A stretch of 27,127 bases of DNA from BOG-908 sp964250925 (GCA_964250925.1 CAXUHU010000038.1:1-27127), one strand, 5' to 3'. Counted from the stretch's first letter, positions 8,601 to 16,506 are shown. The notes: generated from the sequence alone by a model not told the origin. Numbers and translations: made by a program.

Positions 8601-9065
8601 GAGAAGACCCGAGCCGGCGGCGAACAGAGCCTGGCCCACGTCGTCCCTGGCATCGACGATCGCGCGGCCGCCCAGGCGGAGCCTGGCGTGGTCCAGGCTG
8701 AACTTCTGGCGAAAATCGTCGAGCCCCAGCCCATGCAGGGCGGCGCGCAGCGGCGCTTCCGGCACTGCCGCGCCGGCTTCGTCCATCAGCGTGTTCTTGT
8801 CGCCGCGGCGGCGCTGCACCGCCAGCGTGCCGTGGCCGGTGTCCAGCGATGCACCGACCCGCAACAGGGTCGCGTCGAAACGGAAATGATAGGCCTTGGC
8901 GTGCGGGAAGCCGAACAGCAGGTCCTGGACGGCCGACATGGTCGTCGATTTGCCGGCCTCGTTGGGGCCGTAGATCAGGTGAAAATCCATCGGACCCTGC
9001 GGGAACAGAAGGTCGCAGCCGTCGAAATGGCCGTATTTGCGCAGCGACAGCTGCCGCAGGCGCAT
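5607..9065 (-). CDS. yhaN: YhaN-type SbcC/Rad50-like ATPase
   Basis: This 1152-residue protein is an SMC/Rad50-like ATPase. The N-terminal half-domain has Walker A, GPNEAGKST (33-41), after the typical start MRLRQLSLRKYGHFDG. A very long Ala/Arg/Glu/Gln-rich coiled-coil region fills the middle. The C-terminal half-domain has an ABC-type signature, SDGTIDQL (about 1063-1070), a Walker B region ending in LADD (about 1092-1095), and a switch His in FFTHH (about 1123-1127). I see no CxxC zinc hook in the coiled coil, which fits YhaN rather than classical SbcC. Such proteins work with an Mre11-like nuclease on DNA ends, probably in repair (family knowledge). The start ATG at 9065 overlaps the stop of the nuclease gene as ATGA. 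An in-frame GTG/ATG extension upstream (to 9128) only repeats nuclease coding sequence and is rejected. Confidence 0.92.
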   Translation of the reverse strand: MRLRQLSLRKYGHFDGCDLLFPQGPMDFHLIYGPNEAGKSTTMSAVQDLLFGFPHAKAYHFRFDATLLRVGASLDTGHGTLAVQRRRGDKNTLMDEAGAAVPEAPLRAALHGLGLDDFRQKFSLDHARLRLGGRAIVDARDDVGQALFAAGSGLLGVQELLTTLEAEADAVWAERRAQGRTYWQAERQMQDAERRLKDALVRPKAWRAAQDTLDSLAARQAELEARRSSAQATLDRLQRIRRLVARAQQRCDLLAILQTAPPPFDASHDRVHEQATQAIAEARLRLPAAERALEEARARRTAITPDQALLRHQEAIGALVEDRGKATKAAQDLTGVEAERDALQAEAERLSRELALAPAPAAPMLEALPSPGALALLGEQVTLRQNLEVRCQAARDQLARDRQTLALAEAGLEAGARPGPGTDFTAALRTGQAARAVSARLAERQRAVAAATRGLQTALLALPWSGAPSQLARRLPPPPDVMRTEEAAWALAERLAQEAAHALQAAVQSGERLDEQVRQACRGRTVSTQDLVAQRSRRDAHWARLRAQLAAGQTPQAETCDVFEAAIATADQLADDRFETAEASARLAALHAEAALARLDERHARARAERVQSDQAQREQAWHAQLTGSGLPALPPASLRQWTEHRQAALLAIEALAQARELQEADEREVGSARDTLAAMCGGILGPDAALPAVLEAVQRLADQAEAAARLRLAGETEAKAAERAVGLSARRLLDAQRDLTAWETGWTETVARSALTLDPAALPALLPRFERLRAVLEACLDKQGRVAGMQRDQRRFEANALRLAAACAIVQPDLDAHAMTEQLRHGLQRALEDDRAAREQDQALRTWQQQAQSARHSIAAAEAVLAPLLAIAGAQDHAGLTAALASARLHREAGEQLRALDQSILADGDGYTLEALLDEIAGADPDSLSGAAEQARATVVTLDADIAATATALGEARQSLAALDHGADAPLAAADEQQARAAMAAEAETYLLRRAQAVLLRATVEEYRARQESPLLSRASALFRMLTLGRYSRLEIDRTTQPARLLGQCGDGRTAVGLDGMSDGTIDQLFLALRLAALEQSVADGLVLPFLADDLFINFDDRRAHAGFRVLGEVARRTQVLFFTHHDHLRAIAQDALGPHTVSVCELAAAA

Positions 9066-10303
9066 CAGCCGGCCGCGCCCAGGCGGTGGCGGAGCGCGGC
9101 GGACGCGATCCGCATGATCTCGGTCCAATCGCCGCTGGCTGCCTGGCCCAGCAGCCCGTCCTGGCCAGGCGAGGAGACGCTGGCAAGGAACTTGGCCATG
9201 TCCTTCTGGAGTTTGGCGGCCAGCGCGTCGTCGGGCACCGGAATGAGGGCAGCGATGCCGTCCGGCTCCGCGGCCGGCGCGTGCGCCGCGGGATGCGTCG
9301 TCCTCACGTGCAGCTTCTCAATCCACAGCGTGTCGGAAAGCTCGGCAGCCAAGCTGCGCACCTCGTCGCGCAAGGTGCGCATGACGTCCTGCAGCGCGCC
9401 GTGCAGGGAGGTGCGCCCCGCGATCGTCATACGCACGATCAGCGGCCGGTCCTCGGCGGCTTCGCAGGCCAACCGCAGGCTTGCGGCAATCCGCCGGTGC
9501 AACTCGGCCAGCTCGGCGGCGTCGCTCGCATCGACCTCGACGCGCCCCCAGCGGACCACGTCCAGCGCCAGCCGGGTCAGGCCGCACACCTCGCCATCCT
9601 CGACCTCGACCAGCATGGCGCCGCGCGGCCCCGCCTCGCGTATGGTGCGGCCTTGCAGATTGCCGGGATAGACGATGTGAGGCGAGGACGAGACGATGTC
9701 GTGCTCGTGCACGTGGCCGAGCGCCCAATACTGATAGCCTTTGGCGGCGAGCTCGGCCGGCGTGCAGGGCGCGTAGGGCTCGTGCCCATCATAGCCGCCG
9801 CTGAGCGACGTGTGCAGCACGCCGATGTTGAAGGCGCCGCGGACCGCTGGCGGATAGCCCGCCGCCAGGTTCTCCGTCTCGGCACGGGCGCCGAAGCTGC
9901 GGCCGTGAATGGCCACGCCCAGGCCGGGCAGATGGTGGGTATGCGCCTTGGTGGACGGGAAGCGGTGGAGGCCGGCAGGCAGCGGCAGCTCTCGCGAGAT
10001 GATCGAGGCAGCATCGTGATTGCCGTCGATCAGATAGGCCGGGATGCCTTCTCGGGCGAGCTTGCCCATCGCGGCCGCGAAATACAGGCCGGTGCCCGCG
10101 TCTTTCCAGTCGCCGTCATAGAGGTCGCCGGCGATGACGACGAAATTCACCCGCCGGTCGATGGCGGCCGCGATCAGGCGGTCGAAGGCCTGGCGCGGTG
10201 CGGCGCGAATCGCCTCGGCAGGCACGCCCTCGTAGCGCGAGAGGCCGCGCAGCGGGCTATCGAGGTGGATGTCTGCGGCGTGCAGGAACGAGAAGCGCGT
10301 CAC
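9065..10303 (-). CDS. yhaO: YhaO-type DNA repair exonuclease (SbcD/Mre11-like metallophosphoesterase)
   Basis: This 412-residue protein is a calcineurin-like metallophosphoesterase of the SbcD/Mre11 group. All phosphodiesterase motifs are present: DIHLD (D11, H13), GDLYDGDW (D60), GNHD (N95-D97), HTS (H164) and GHVHEHD (196-202). These bind the two metal ions that cut phosphodiester bonds. The C-terminal third is variable and probably contacts the ATPase and DNA. By family analogy it would process DNA ends with the coupled YhaN-like ATPase. The start is a GTG at 10303, placing the first metal motif at residue 11, the normal distance from the N-terminus. It is the first gene of the pair and diverges from the YqaA-like gene, with 122 bases between starts. 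Confidence 0.92.
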   Translation of the reverse strand: MTRFSFLHAADIHLDSPLRGLSRYEGVPAEAIRAAPRQAFDRLIAAAIDRRVNFVVIAGDLYDGDWKDAGTGLYFAAAMGKLAREGIPAYLIDGNHDAASIISRELPLPAGLHRFPSTKAHTHHLPGLGVAIHGRSFGARAETENLAAGYPPAVRGAFNIGVLHTSLSGGYDGHEPYAPCTPAELAAKGYQYWALGHVHEHDIVSSSPHIVYPGNLQGRTIREAGPRGAMLVEVEDGEVCGLTRLALDVVRWGRVEVDASDAAELAELHRRIAASLRLACEAAEDRPLIVRMTIAGRTSLHGALQDVMRTLRDEVRSLAAELSDTLWIEKLHVRTTHPAAHAPAAEPDGIAALIPVPDDALAAKLQKDMAKFLASVSSPGQDGLLGQAASGDWTEIMRIASAALRHRLGAAG

Positions 10304-10425
10304 CGGGGTGCTGTCTGAGGGGTATATGGATCATCCGACATGGCGCGGAGTCGTGTCAAAGCTCAGGGCAGGTCGCGTGTCGCGCCGCGTTGGCACTGGG
10401 CGGCGTCTGTGCCACAGGCCCGTGC

Positions 10426-11007
10426 ATGCTGCATGCACTCTATGCCAGACTTCTCGCGTTGTCGGCCACGCGACTGGCGCCGGTTTGGCTGTTCTGCGTC
10501 GCCTTTGCCGAGGCGAGTTTCTTCCCGTTGCCGCCCGACGCGCTGCTGATCCCGATGGTTTTGGCCCGCCCGCGCCGGGCCTGGGCGCTGGCCGGCATCT
10601 GCACTGCGGGAAGTGTCGCCGGCGGCTTGCTGGGCTACTGGATCGGCATCGCGCTGTTCGACCAGGTGGCGCAGCCCGTGGTGCATTTCTTTCACGCCGA
10701 GCGGGCGTACCAGGCGATGCTGGCGCTGTATCAGCGTTACGGGTTTGCCGCGATACTGATCAAGGGTCTCACGCCTATTCCGTTCAAGCTGGTGACAATT
10801 GCGGCCGGCGCCGCCCATTTCGACCTGGGGCAGTTCGTGGCGGCTTGCGCGATCACGCGCGGAGGTCGGTTCTTCCTCGTCGAAGCGTTGCCGCTGAGGC
10901 TGTTCGGTGACCGTGCGCGCGTGTTCATCGACAGGCGGATCGTGCAAGTCTCGTGGGCGCTACTGGCGGCGACGATTGTGGGTGTGCTCGCGGTCCGGTT
11001 GATCTAG
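10426..11007 (+). CDS. YqaA-like (SNARE-associated/DedA-type) membrane protein
   Basis: This 193-residue membrane protein fits the YqaA family. Markers are LFCVAFAEASFFPLPPDALLIPMVLA near the N-terminus (shown here only in part as FAEASFFPLPPDALLI), the glycine-rich helix AGSVAGGLLGYWIGIALF, and GFAAILIKGLTPIPFKLVTI in the second half. The Glu and Pro residues in these re-entrant segments are typical of the wider DedA/VTT superfamily, members of which handle lipids or ions across the inner membrane. The exact substrate of YqaA proteins is not known. I chose the ATG at 10426; upstream in-frame sequence lacks family similarity. No strong ribosome site is visible. It is probably a single-gene unit, since two inverted repeats separate it from tmk. 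Confidence 0.85.
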   Translation: MLHALYARLLALSATRLAPVWLFCVAFAEASFFPLPPDALLIPMVLARPRRAWALAGICTAGSVAGGLLGYWIGIALFDQVAQPVVHFFHAERAYQAMLALYQRYGFAAILIKGLTPIPFKLVTIAAGAAHFDLGQFVAACAITRGGRFFLVEALPLRLFGDRARVFIDRRIVQVSWALLAATIVGVLAVRLI

Positions 11008-11093
11008 CTGCCGCTACCACGGAGGTCCCTGTCATCGCTGCCACGATCCGCGATGGCCTGCCGCCTGCCGGGCGCCTCAAGATCAAGCCTTGC

Positions 11094-11140
11094 GGGCGCC
11101 TGCGGCGTGTCGCTCGCGCTCGAGACCACCGCAGGCGCCC
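11094..11140 (+). terminator. Long inverted repeat, possible terminator of the YqaA-like gene
   Basis: GGGCGCCTGCGG (11094-11105) and CCGCAGGCGCCC (11129-11140) are perfect 12-base complements with a 23-base loop. It lies 86 bases after the YqaA-like stop. There is no following T-run, so classical intrinsic termination is not shown; a GC-rich hairpin stop or mRNA-stabilising structure is possible. Confidence 0.45.
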
Positions 11141-11156
11141 CGACGGGGTGACGACG

Positions 11157-11202
11157 CCTAGATCACGACAGCGTCTGGCATCCGAAGCTATCGTGATCTA
11201 GG
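11157..11202. repeat. Perfect 12-bp inverted repeat CCTAGATCACGA
   Basis: CCTAGATCACGA (11157-11168) is exactly repeated as its complement TCGTGATCTAGG (11191-11202) with a 22-base spacer. One mismatch inside, AGC (11170-11172) pairs with GCT (11187-11189), so the stem can extend. The arm is AT-richer than its surroundings. It lies 52 bases upstream of the tmk start. It may be a regulator binding site, a terminator arm or the remnant of a small mobile repeat; the sequence alone does not decide. Confidence 0.55.
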
Positions 11203-11254
11203 TGTTTGTCGTGAGCGAGCCTGTGATCGCGGTTGAAATCAACCTGGTGCGATC

Positions 11255-12001
11255 ATGCTCCAGAAAGAGCGTGCGTCGTTGTTCATCGTGTTCGAAGGCG
11301 GCGAAGGAGCGGGCAAGACCACCGCCGTTGGCGCGCTTGCCGACGCGCTCCGGGCGCGCGGGCGGGACGTGCTGTTGACGCGCGAGCCGGGCGGCACGCC
11401 CGAGGGGCTGGCGCTGCGTGCTTTGCTGCTTGCCGCCGATGGCCCGAGCTGGGACGCGGCCGCCGAATTGCTTCTGATGACGGCCGCCCGGGTGCAGCAC
11501 GTGCAGCGCGTGATACAGCCCGCGCTCGATGCCGGCCGCATGGTGCTTTGCGACCGCTTCATCGGCTCCACCCTGGCCTATCAGGGCGCCGGCCGCGGCC
11601 TGGACCAGGATTTCATCCGCGACCTGCATCGTCGTGCCGTGGGCGGCCTGCAGCCCGGCCTGACGGTCCTGCTCGACATAGACCCTGCCATCGGCCTGGC
11701 GAGAAGCCGCCGCCGCCTGGGCCTGCAACAGGCCGACGAGGCGCGGTTCGAGGCGCTGGACCGAGCGTTCCACGCCCGCGTCAGGGCCAGCTTCCTGGCA
11801 CAGGCGGCCCAATCGCCCACGCTCGTCATCGACGCGGTACGGCCGGCGCAGGATGTCGAGGCGGCGGTCATCGACGGCGTCTCGGCCCGGCTGACCGCAG
11901 CTACGCCGGCCCAACCGTTTCGGCAAGCCAACCCCGCGCCCTCTGCAGCTCCTGCCACGGAATGGGCCCCAGCGGAAAATGCCCAGCCAAAACCACGCTG
12001 A
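11255..12001 (+). CDS. tmk: Thymidylate kinase
   Basis: This 248-residue protein phosphorylates dTMP to dTDP with ATP, an essential cytoplasmic step in dTTP synthesis. The P-loop GGEGAGKT (15-22) follows the strand LFIVFE, then TREPGGTPEG (42-51), CDRF (99-102), STLAYQGAGRG (105-115) and the Arg-rich lid SRRRLG (151-156). All are standard Tmk motifs. The normal protein ends near residue 210-215. Here about 33 extra residues (Pro/Ala-rich, TPAQPFRQANPAPS onward) run antisense into the opposite gene, so the convergent genes overlap by 101 bases. This tail is probably non-functional read-on after loss of an earlier stop (inference). The ATG at 11255 has only a weak ribosome site. No holB or other replication gene is adjacent. 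Confidence 0.92.
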   Translation: MLQKERASLFIVFEGGEGAGKTTAVGALADALRARGRDVLLTREPGGTPEGLALRALLLAADGPSWDAAAELLLMTAARVQHVQRVIQPALDAGRMVLCDRFIGSTLAYQGAGRGLDQDFIRDLHRRAVGGLQPGLTVLLDIDPAIGLARSRRRLGLQQADEARFEALDRAFHARVRASFLAQAAQSPTLVIDAVRPAQDVEAAVIDGVSARLTAATPAQPFRQANPAPSAAPATEWAPAENAQPKPR

Positions 12002-12245
12002 TGATGGCGTTCACATGCGCAAGCCCGGTGCGGACGGCGTCGCCGGCGGCCGGCTCCCGCGCGGCCGCGATCAACGCGTTGCGAAAGGCCGCAAGCTCGC
12101 GCGTGCAGCGGGAGAACAGGTCGGAGTCCGTCTCGGGCTGCTTGGCCAAGATTGCGTTAAGGTGCCGCAGCGCCTGGTGGCCGGCATCGCAACGAGCCAG
12201 GCGCTCGGCCGCCGAAGACGTGGCCCCGGCCATGCTACTGGCCAT
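11901..12245 (-). CDS. Conserved-looking small protein downstream of formate dehydrogenase
   Basis: This 114-residue protein has no function I can name. It looks wholly helical and soluble, with no signal peptide. It begins MASSMAGATSSAAERLARCDAG and ends in a recognisably ordered stretch, HFPLGPIPWQELQRARGWLA. Its ATG at 12245 overlaps the fdhA stop codon by 11 bases; a second in-frame ATG at 12233 begins one base past that stop. Either way it is translated right behind fdhA, so a role linked to formate dehydrogenase assembly is plausible but unproven. Its 3' end overlaps the antisense end of tmk by 101 bases. I favour it as real over being a tmk shadow because its composition looks like a folded protein up to the end while the tmk tail does not. 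Confidence 0.65.
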   Translation of the reverse strand: MASSMAGATSSAAERLARCDAGHQALRHLNAILAKQPETDSDLFSRCTRELAAFRNALIAAAREPAAGDAVRTGLAHVNAIISVVLAGHFPLGPIPWQELQRARGWLAETVGPA

Positions 12246-15200
12246 GGCCCGTCCCGCCAGGCCGGCTCAGCCGGCCAGCGCGCAGGTTCACCGTCACCGC
12301 CTTGGTGCTGTGGATGCCGGTGTTGGCGTCCGCCGTGATGGCCAGAAGCACGTTGGCGATGTCGCCGCGCGCGTAGCCTTCCCAGCCGTACACCCAAGGC
12401 ATGCCCACCTGGTAGATCGTGCGGCCGTCGATCACGAAGGGACGCATGCGCTCGGTCACCATCGCCCGCACCTCGATGTCGCCGCGCAGGGTGGACAGCA
12501 CGGTCCAGCCCAGGTGCTTGATGCCGAGTTCACCGGCCAGTTCGGGCGGTATCTCGACGAAGGCTTCGGGCTGCAGCTCGGCGGTATGCGGGGTGACGCG
12601 GCCCATGATGCCGCCGCAATGCAGTTCGGTCAGCCGGTAGGTGGTGAACACGTAGGGGAAGCGCGGGTCCTGCGGCGTGTGCACCCGGTTGCCCGGGCGG
12701 TTCCAGATGTGCGCCGTCGGGTTGTACTGGGTGCCGTAGAGCGGGTTGACGACCGGGCTTTCCACCGGCTCGTAATGCGTGGGCAACGGACCGTCCTTCA
12801 GGCCCGTCGGCACGAAGATCTGGCACTTTCCGTCGGCCTCCATGATGAACGGGCTGTCCCCGCCCAGCGCCGCCATGCCGGTCGGGTGCGTGCTCCAGTC
12901 CGGCCGGTAATCGGGCCGCGTGGTGGCCACGAAATCGGGCACGTCGGTGCCGGTCCATTTGCCCGCCGCCTCGTCCCACCACACCATCGCCTTGCGCTCG
13001 GACCACGGTTTGCCGGCCGGATCGGCCGAGGCGCGGTTGTACAGCGTGCGGCGGTTGGCCGGCCACGCGAACGCCCAGCCGAGGTGGCTGCCAGGACCGC
13101 CAGGGCCGTCCGGCTTGCGGGAGCGGGCGACGTTGTGGCCGTCGCGCGGGTAGATGCCGCAGTACATCCAGCCGCCGCAGGCCGTGCTGCCGTCGTCCTT
13201 CAGATCCTGGTATTTCGCCACCTGCTTGCGGTCGGCCACCGTGTAGCCGTTGATCTCGCGCAAGATGGCGTTGGCGTCCGGTTCGGCACGCTCGCCGCGT
13301 TCCGGATACTGCCAGGTCAGGTCGCGCATCGCGGCGTCGCGCGACCCGGTGCTGCCGGCGTAGAGCTGCTTCAGGCGCTTGCCAAGGTGGTAGATGAACC
13401 AGAGGTCCGACCGGCTGTCGCCCGGTGCCTCCAGCACCACGTCGTGCCACTGTACCAGTCGGCTGGTGTTGGTGACGGTGCCGTCCTTTTCACCCCCGAG
13501 CGCGGTGGGGAAGAAGAACATCTCCGTTCCGATGTCGGACGGCTTGAGGTCGCCGCGCTGCACCAGGCGGCCCTTCTGCCAGAAATTCGCCGTCTCGGTC
13601 AGCGCGAAGTCGCGCACCACCATCCAGTCGAGCTGGGCAAAACCGCGCTCGACAAGGTCGGAGTTGACGGCGCCGACGACCGGGTTCTGGCCCAGGATGA
13701 ACTGGCCGCGCACCACGCCATCGACCATCGACAGCGTCATCGGCAGTTGCGAGAGGTCGCCGGTCAGCTTCGGCCAGTGCTGGTAGCCGTACTCGTTCTC
13801 TTGCGTGGCGCTGGCGCCATACCAGGCCTTCAGCAAGCTGACGACGTATTTCGGCATGTTCGACCACCAGCCGGTCACCGGCGTCTCGGCCTTCAGGTAC
13901 TCGGCCAGGCTGCCGTGCTGGTGGAACACGTTGGGCTGCGCCAGGTACGTGGGCAGCATGTTGTACAGCGTCGGAATGTCGGTGCTGCCCTGGATGCTGG
14001 CATGGCCGCGCAGCGCCATGATGCCGCCGCCCGGACGCCCGATGTTGCCCAGCAACGACTGGATGATGGAGGCGGCACGGATGATCTGCACGCCGGTGGT
14101 GTGGTGCGTCCAGCCGACCGCGTAGCAGATGGCGCCGGTGCGCTCCCGCCCCGAGTTGCGGGCCAAGGAACCGGCCACCCGCAGGAACGTGTCGCGCGGG
14201 CAGCCGGTGACACGCTCCACCATCTCCGGCGTGTAGCGTGCGTAGTGCCGGCGCATGATCTGATAGACGCAGTTTGGATGCTGCAGCGTCATGTCCTGTG
14301 GCGGCGGCGAGTTCGACAGGCTATCGAAATCGTCAGCGTCGCCGGCCTTCTCATCCTTGCGTCTCAGCGAGGGTCCGCGCTGCTCGGCGATGGTCGAAGG
14401 AACGGTCTTGCCCTTGTACTGCCAGCTATCCTCGGTATAGGTGTTCGTTTCCGGATCGAAACCGGAGAATACGCCGTCGTTGGTTTCGGGGTCGGAATAG
14501 GCGTCCTCGATGATGTGGGCGATGTTGGTGTAGGCCAGCGCAAACTCGCGGAACCAGAGGTCGCCTTCCAGCAGGTGGTGGATGATGCCGCCAAGGAACG
14601 CGATGTCGCTGCCCGAGCGGATCGGCGCGTGCACGTCGGCCAGCGCCGAGGTGCGCGTGAATCGCGGATCGACGTGGATGATGTCGGCGCCGCGCCGCTT
14701 GGCTTCGACCACGAAGCGGAACGCGATCGGATGGTTCTCCGCCATGTTGGAGCCCATGATCACGACGCAGTCGCTGTTCTCCAAGTCCCACAGGGACATG
14801 GTGGCAGCGCCGCGGCCGAAGGAGGTACCCAGACTGGGCACCGAGGAGGAGTGTCAGATGCGGGCTTGGTTCTCGACGTTGACGATTCCCAACCCTCCGC
14901 TGAACAGCTTCTTGATCAGGTAGTTCTCTTCGTTGTCGAGCGTAGCCCCGCCCAGCGAGCCGATGCCCAGCGTGTGGTTGACGATGCGGCCGTCCGGCAA
15001 GGTTTCGGCAAACGTCTCGTCGCGCGTCTGCTTGGTGAGCTGGGCCACCCGCTCCATCGCCCAGTCGAGCGGCCGCTTTTCCCACTCCGCGGCATACGGC
15101 GCGCGGTAGAGGACGGTGTTGATGCGCTGCGGCGAGAGCAGCATGCCCAGCGTGCTGGCACCCTTGGGGCAGAGCGTGCCCTGGTTGACCGGGCTGCGCG

Positions 15201-15450
15201 GGTCGCCCTCGATGTGGATGGGCTTGCCGTTCTTGGCGTAGATCAACTGGCCGCAGCCGACGGCGCAGAATGGGCAGATGCTGGTGCCGACCGTGTCGGC
15301 CTGCTCCAGCCGCGGGCGCAATCCCCGCGAAAGCTCGCTCTCGGCCGCCTTGCCTTGCACGCTCTGGCCCGCAAACTGGCGCGGCAGCGACCAGTCATGC
15401 ACGAAGGCGGCCGCGCGGTCGGCAAGGGATTGGCGGAGCTTTTTCACCAC
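12235..15450 (-). CDS. fdhA: Selenocysteine-containing formate dehydrogenase, catalytic alpha subunit
   Basis: This is a 1071-residue Mo/W-bisMGD formate dehydrogenase read through one in-frame UGA (14856-14854). The N-terminal [4Fe-4S] motif is CPFCAVGC (C59, C62, C66) with C94 in TLCPKG. The UGA is codon 199, in NQARI-U-HSSSVPSLGTSFGRG, exactly where FdnG/FdhF enzymes carry selenocysteine. Sequence on both sides is continuous family sequence, and a bSECIS-like hairpin follows. Formate is oxidised to CO2, with Sec ligating the metal. There is no twin-arginine signal, unlike FdnG/FdoG, so a cytoplasm-facing active site is likely (inference). The start is uncertain: GTG at 15450 or 15447, just before KKLRQSL; the frame stays open to 15591 but that part overlaps the Uma2 relic. 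Partner subunits are divergent at 16507-18497. A naive reading would split it into two genes ending and beginning near 14854/14841. Confidence 0.92.
14824..14842 (-). promoter_or_regulatory. bSECIS-like hairpin for selenocysteine insertion
   Basis: On the minus strand, 11 bases after the UGA, the mRNA reads GGUGCCCAGUCUGGGUACC. GGU pairs with ACC, a G-U wobble follows, and CCCA pairs with UGGG, leaving GUC in the loop. The E. coli fdhF element, as I recall it, has the same 11-base distance, a GGU/ACC lower stem and GGUC in the loop. This is the signal SelB would read to insert Sec at codon 199. Confidence 0.82.
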
Positions 15451-15530
15451 ACCACAATGCTGCGCGCGCAAGCAGGCTGCAAACGACGAACGCGTGACCT
15501 GCGCCGAACGCGTGCGGCTGCCCAGCCTTG

Positions 15531-16107
15531 CTATCGACCCAGCCGGGTGCCGGCGTAGATGTCTGTAGGCGGCAAGCGCAGGCCGATGCACTTCAAATCC
15601 AACTCGCCATCAGCCAGCCGTTCCGGCTCCTGCGGCCAGCCACCGTCCGCTTCACGGCGCAGCACCTCCGCCCCGATCGCTGCGGTCCCGAGCACCAGTA
15701 TATCGCGCACGCTCGGAATCGTCGTGTAGGCCCACACATTGGCCCAGGTCTCGGCCTAGTTGCTCGGCGAGAGGATCTCTACGATCAGCATCGGTCGGTC
15801 AGCGCTGTCTCCTCCGCTTCGTAGGGCGAGCCGGTCACCGCCAGGTCGGAAATGCGCATGGTGTGGCTGGCGTCGACATGCGGCACCACGCCGGGGGTCA
15901 CAACAAGCGTGCAAGGCCCGCCGAGCGCGCGCAAATGGTTGCCGATCAGCCGGCCAAGTTCACCCTGCAACGTGCCGTGGCTTCTGTTGGCCGGAGCCAT
16001 TGCCTCCGGCACCCCGTCTACAAGCTGCGAGCGAGGCCATCTCTAGGCTCCCATGCCAGAAACGCCTCTACCGACACGCGGATCGGGATTTTCGCGAGCG
16101 CCACCAT
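15531..16107 (-). pseudogene. Decayed Uma2-family (PD-(D/E)XK-like) gene
   Basis: Pieces of one Uma2-family protein lie in order in three frames. The N-terminal piece starts at ATG 16107 (MVALAKIPIRVSVEAFLAWE) and hits TAG at 16020. The middle piece, from about 16027, reads QLVDGVPEAMAPANRSHG and on through DLAVTGSPYEAEETALTD to a TGA at 15785. The last piece reads MLIVEILSPSN, then a TAG at 15758 where family members have Gln (CAG to TAG is one change), then AETWANVWAYTTIPSVRDILVLGT to the stop at 15531. So at least two frameshifts and one nonsense change are present, and the gene is inactive. Uma2 proteins have a restriction-endonuclease-like fold and are abundant in some alphaproteobacteria and cyanobacteria, with no settled role. 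The relic fills most of the space between the divergent formate dehydrogenase genes. Confidence 0.85.
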
Positions 16108-16273
16108 GGCATCTGACTACTCCCGTCCCAGAACCTCTGCCATCTCTGTCGCGAGGCGATGCCATCGATCGGCGGCGGGCAGGGTTCGCTAGCGAAGTCG
16201 TGAGATGCACGAGCGTCCGCCTTGCCGGCTTATGCTTCGGGGCATGCCGCCTCGCGGCAAACTGGGATTGCAG

Positions 16274-16492
16274 ATGTCGAAGTTCATGGAGGGCATAGTC
16301 ACCATCGTGCAGGAAAGCCGCTTCCAGCTCACCGATGACGACGGCGTCGGCCACCTGTTCACCGTCAGCTATGCCTGCGGCACCGAGCCCGGCCAGCTCG
16401 CAGCTTTACAGCGCCATCAGTCGCGTGTCCGGGTGAAATACAAGCCGATGCCCAACGCCATCGGCAACGTCGCCCAATCCATCTCCGTCTGA
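16274..16492 (+). CDS. Small protein leading the formate dehydrogenase beta-gamma operon
   Basis: This 72-residue protein reads MSKFMEGIVTIVQESRFQLT and continues with DDDGVGHLFTVSY, then ends in VRVKYKPMPNAIGNVAQSI. Short alternating strands suggest a small beta-barrel (OB-like) fold; this is an inference from pattern only. It has no signal peptide and no cysteine cluster; the single Cys lies in SYACGTEPG. It ends 14 bases before the beta subunit gene, so the two are almost surely co-transcribed. I have the impression that small proteins of this kind recur beside formate dehydrogenase genes in other proteobacteria, but I cannot check it. The function is unknown; an assembly or regulatory role is possible. 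The frame remains open to 16205, but the ATG at 16274 gives the compact domain. Confidence 0.7.
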   Translation: MSKFMEGIVTIVQESRFQLTDDDGVGHLFTVSYACGTEPGQLAALQRHQSRVRVKYKPMPNAIGNVAQSISV

Positions 16493-16506
16493 GGCGCCAG
16501 CACCCA

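Noticed and set aside
8130..10318. Long plus-strand open frames opposite the YhaN/YhaO genes
   Set aside because: They are antisense frames over well-supported coding sequence and have no domain features.
11233..15558. A plus-strand open frame of more than 1400 codons running through tmk and antisense to fdhA
   Set aside because: It lies opposite a clear enzyme gene, shows no family motifs, and is Arg/His/Gly-rich as expected of a GC-rich antisense frame.
12235..15591. fdhA as a pseudogene or as two separate genes split at 14841-14856
   Set aside because: The only interruption is a TGA at the Sec site with a matching hairpin, and both halves are full family sequence in one frame.
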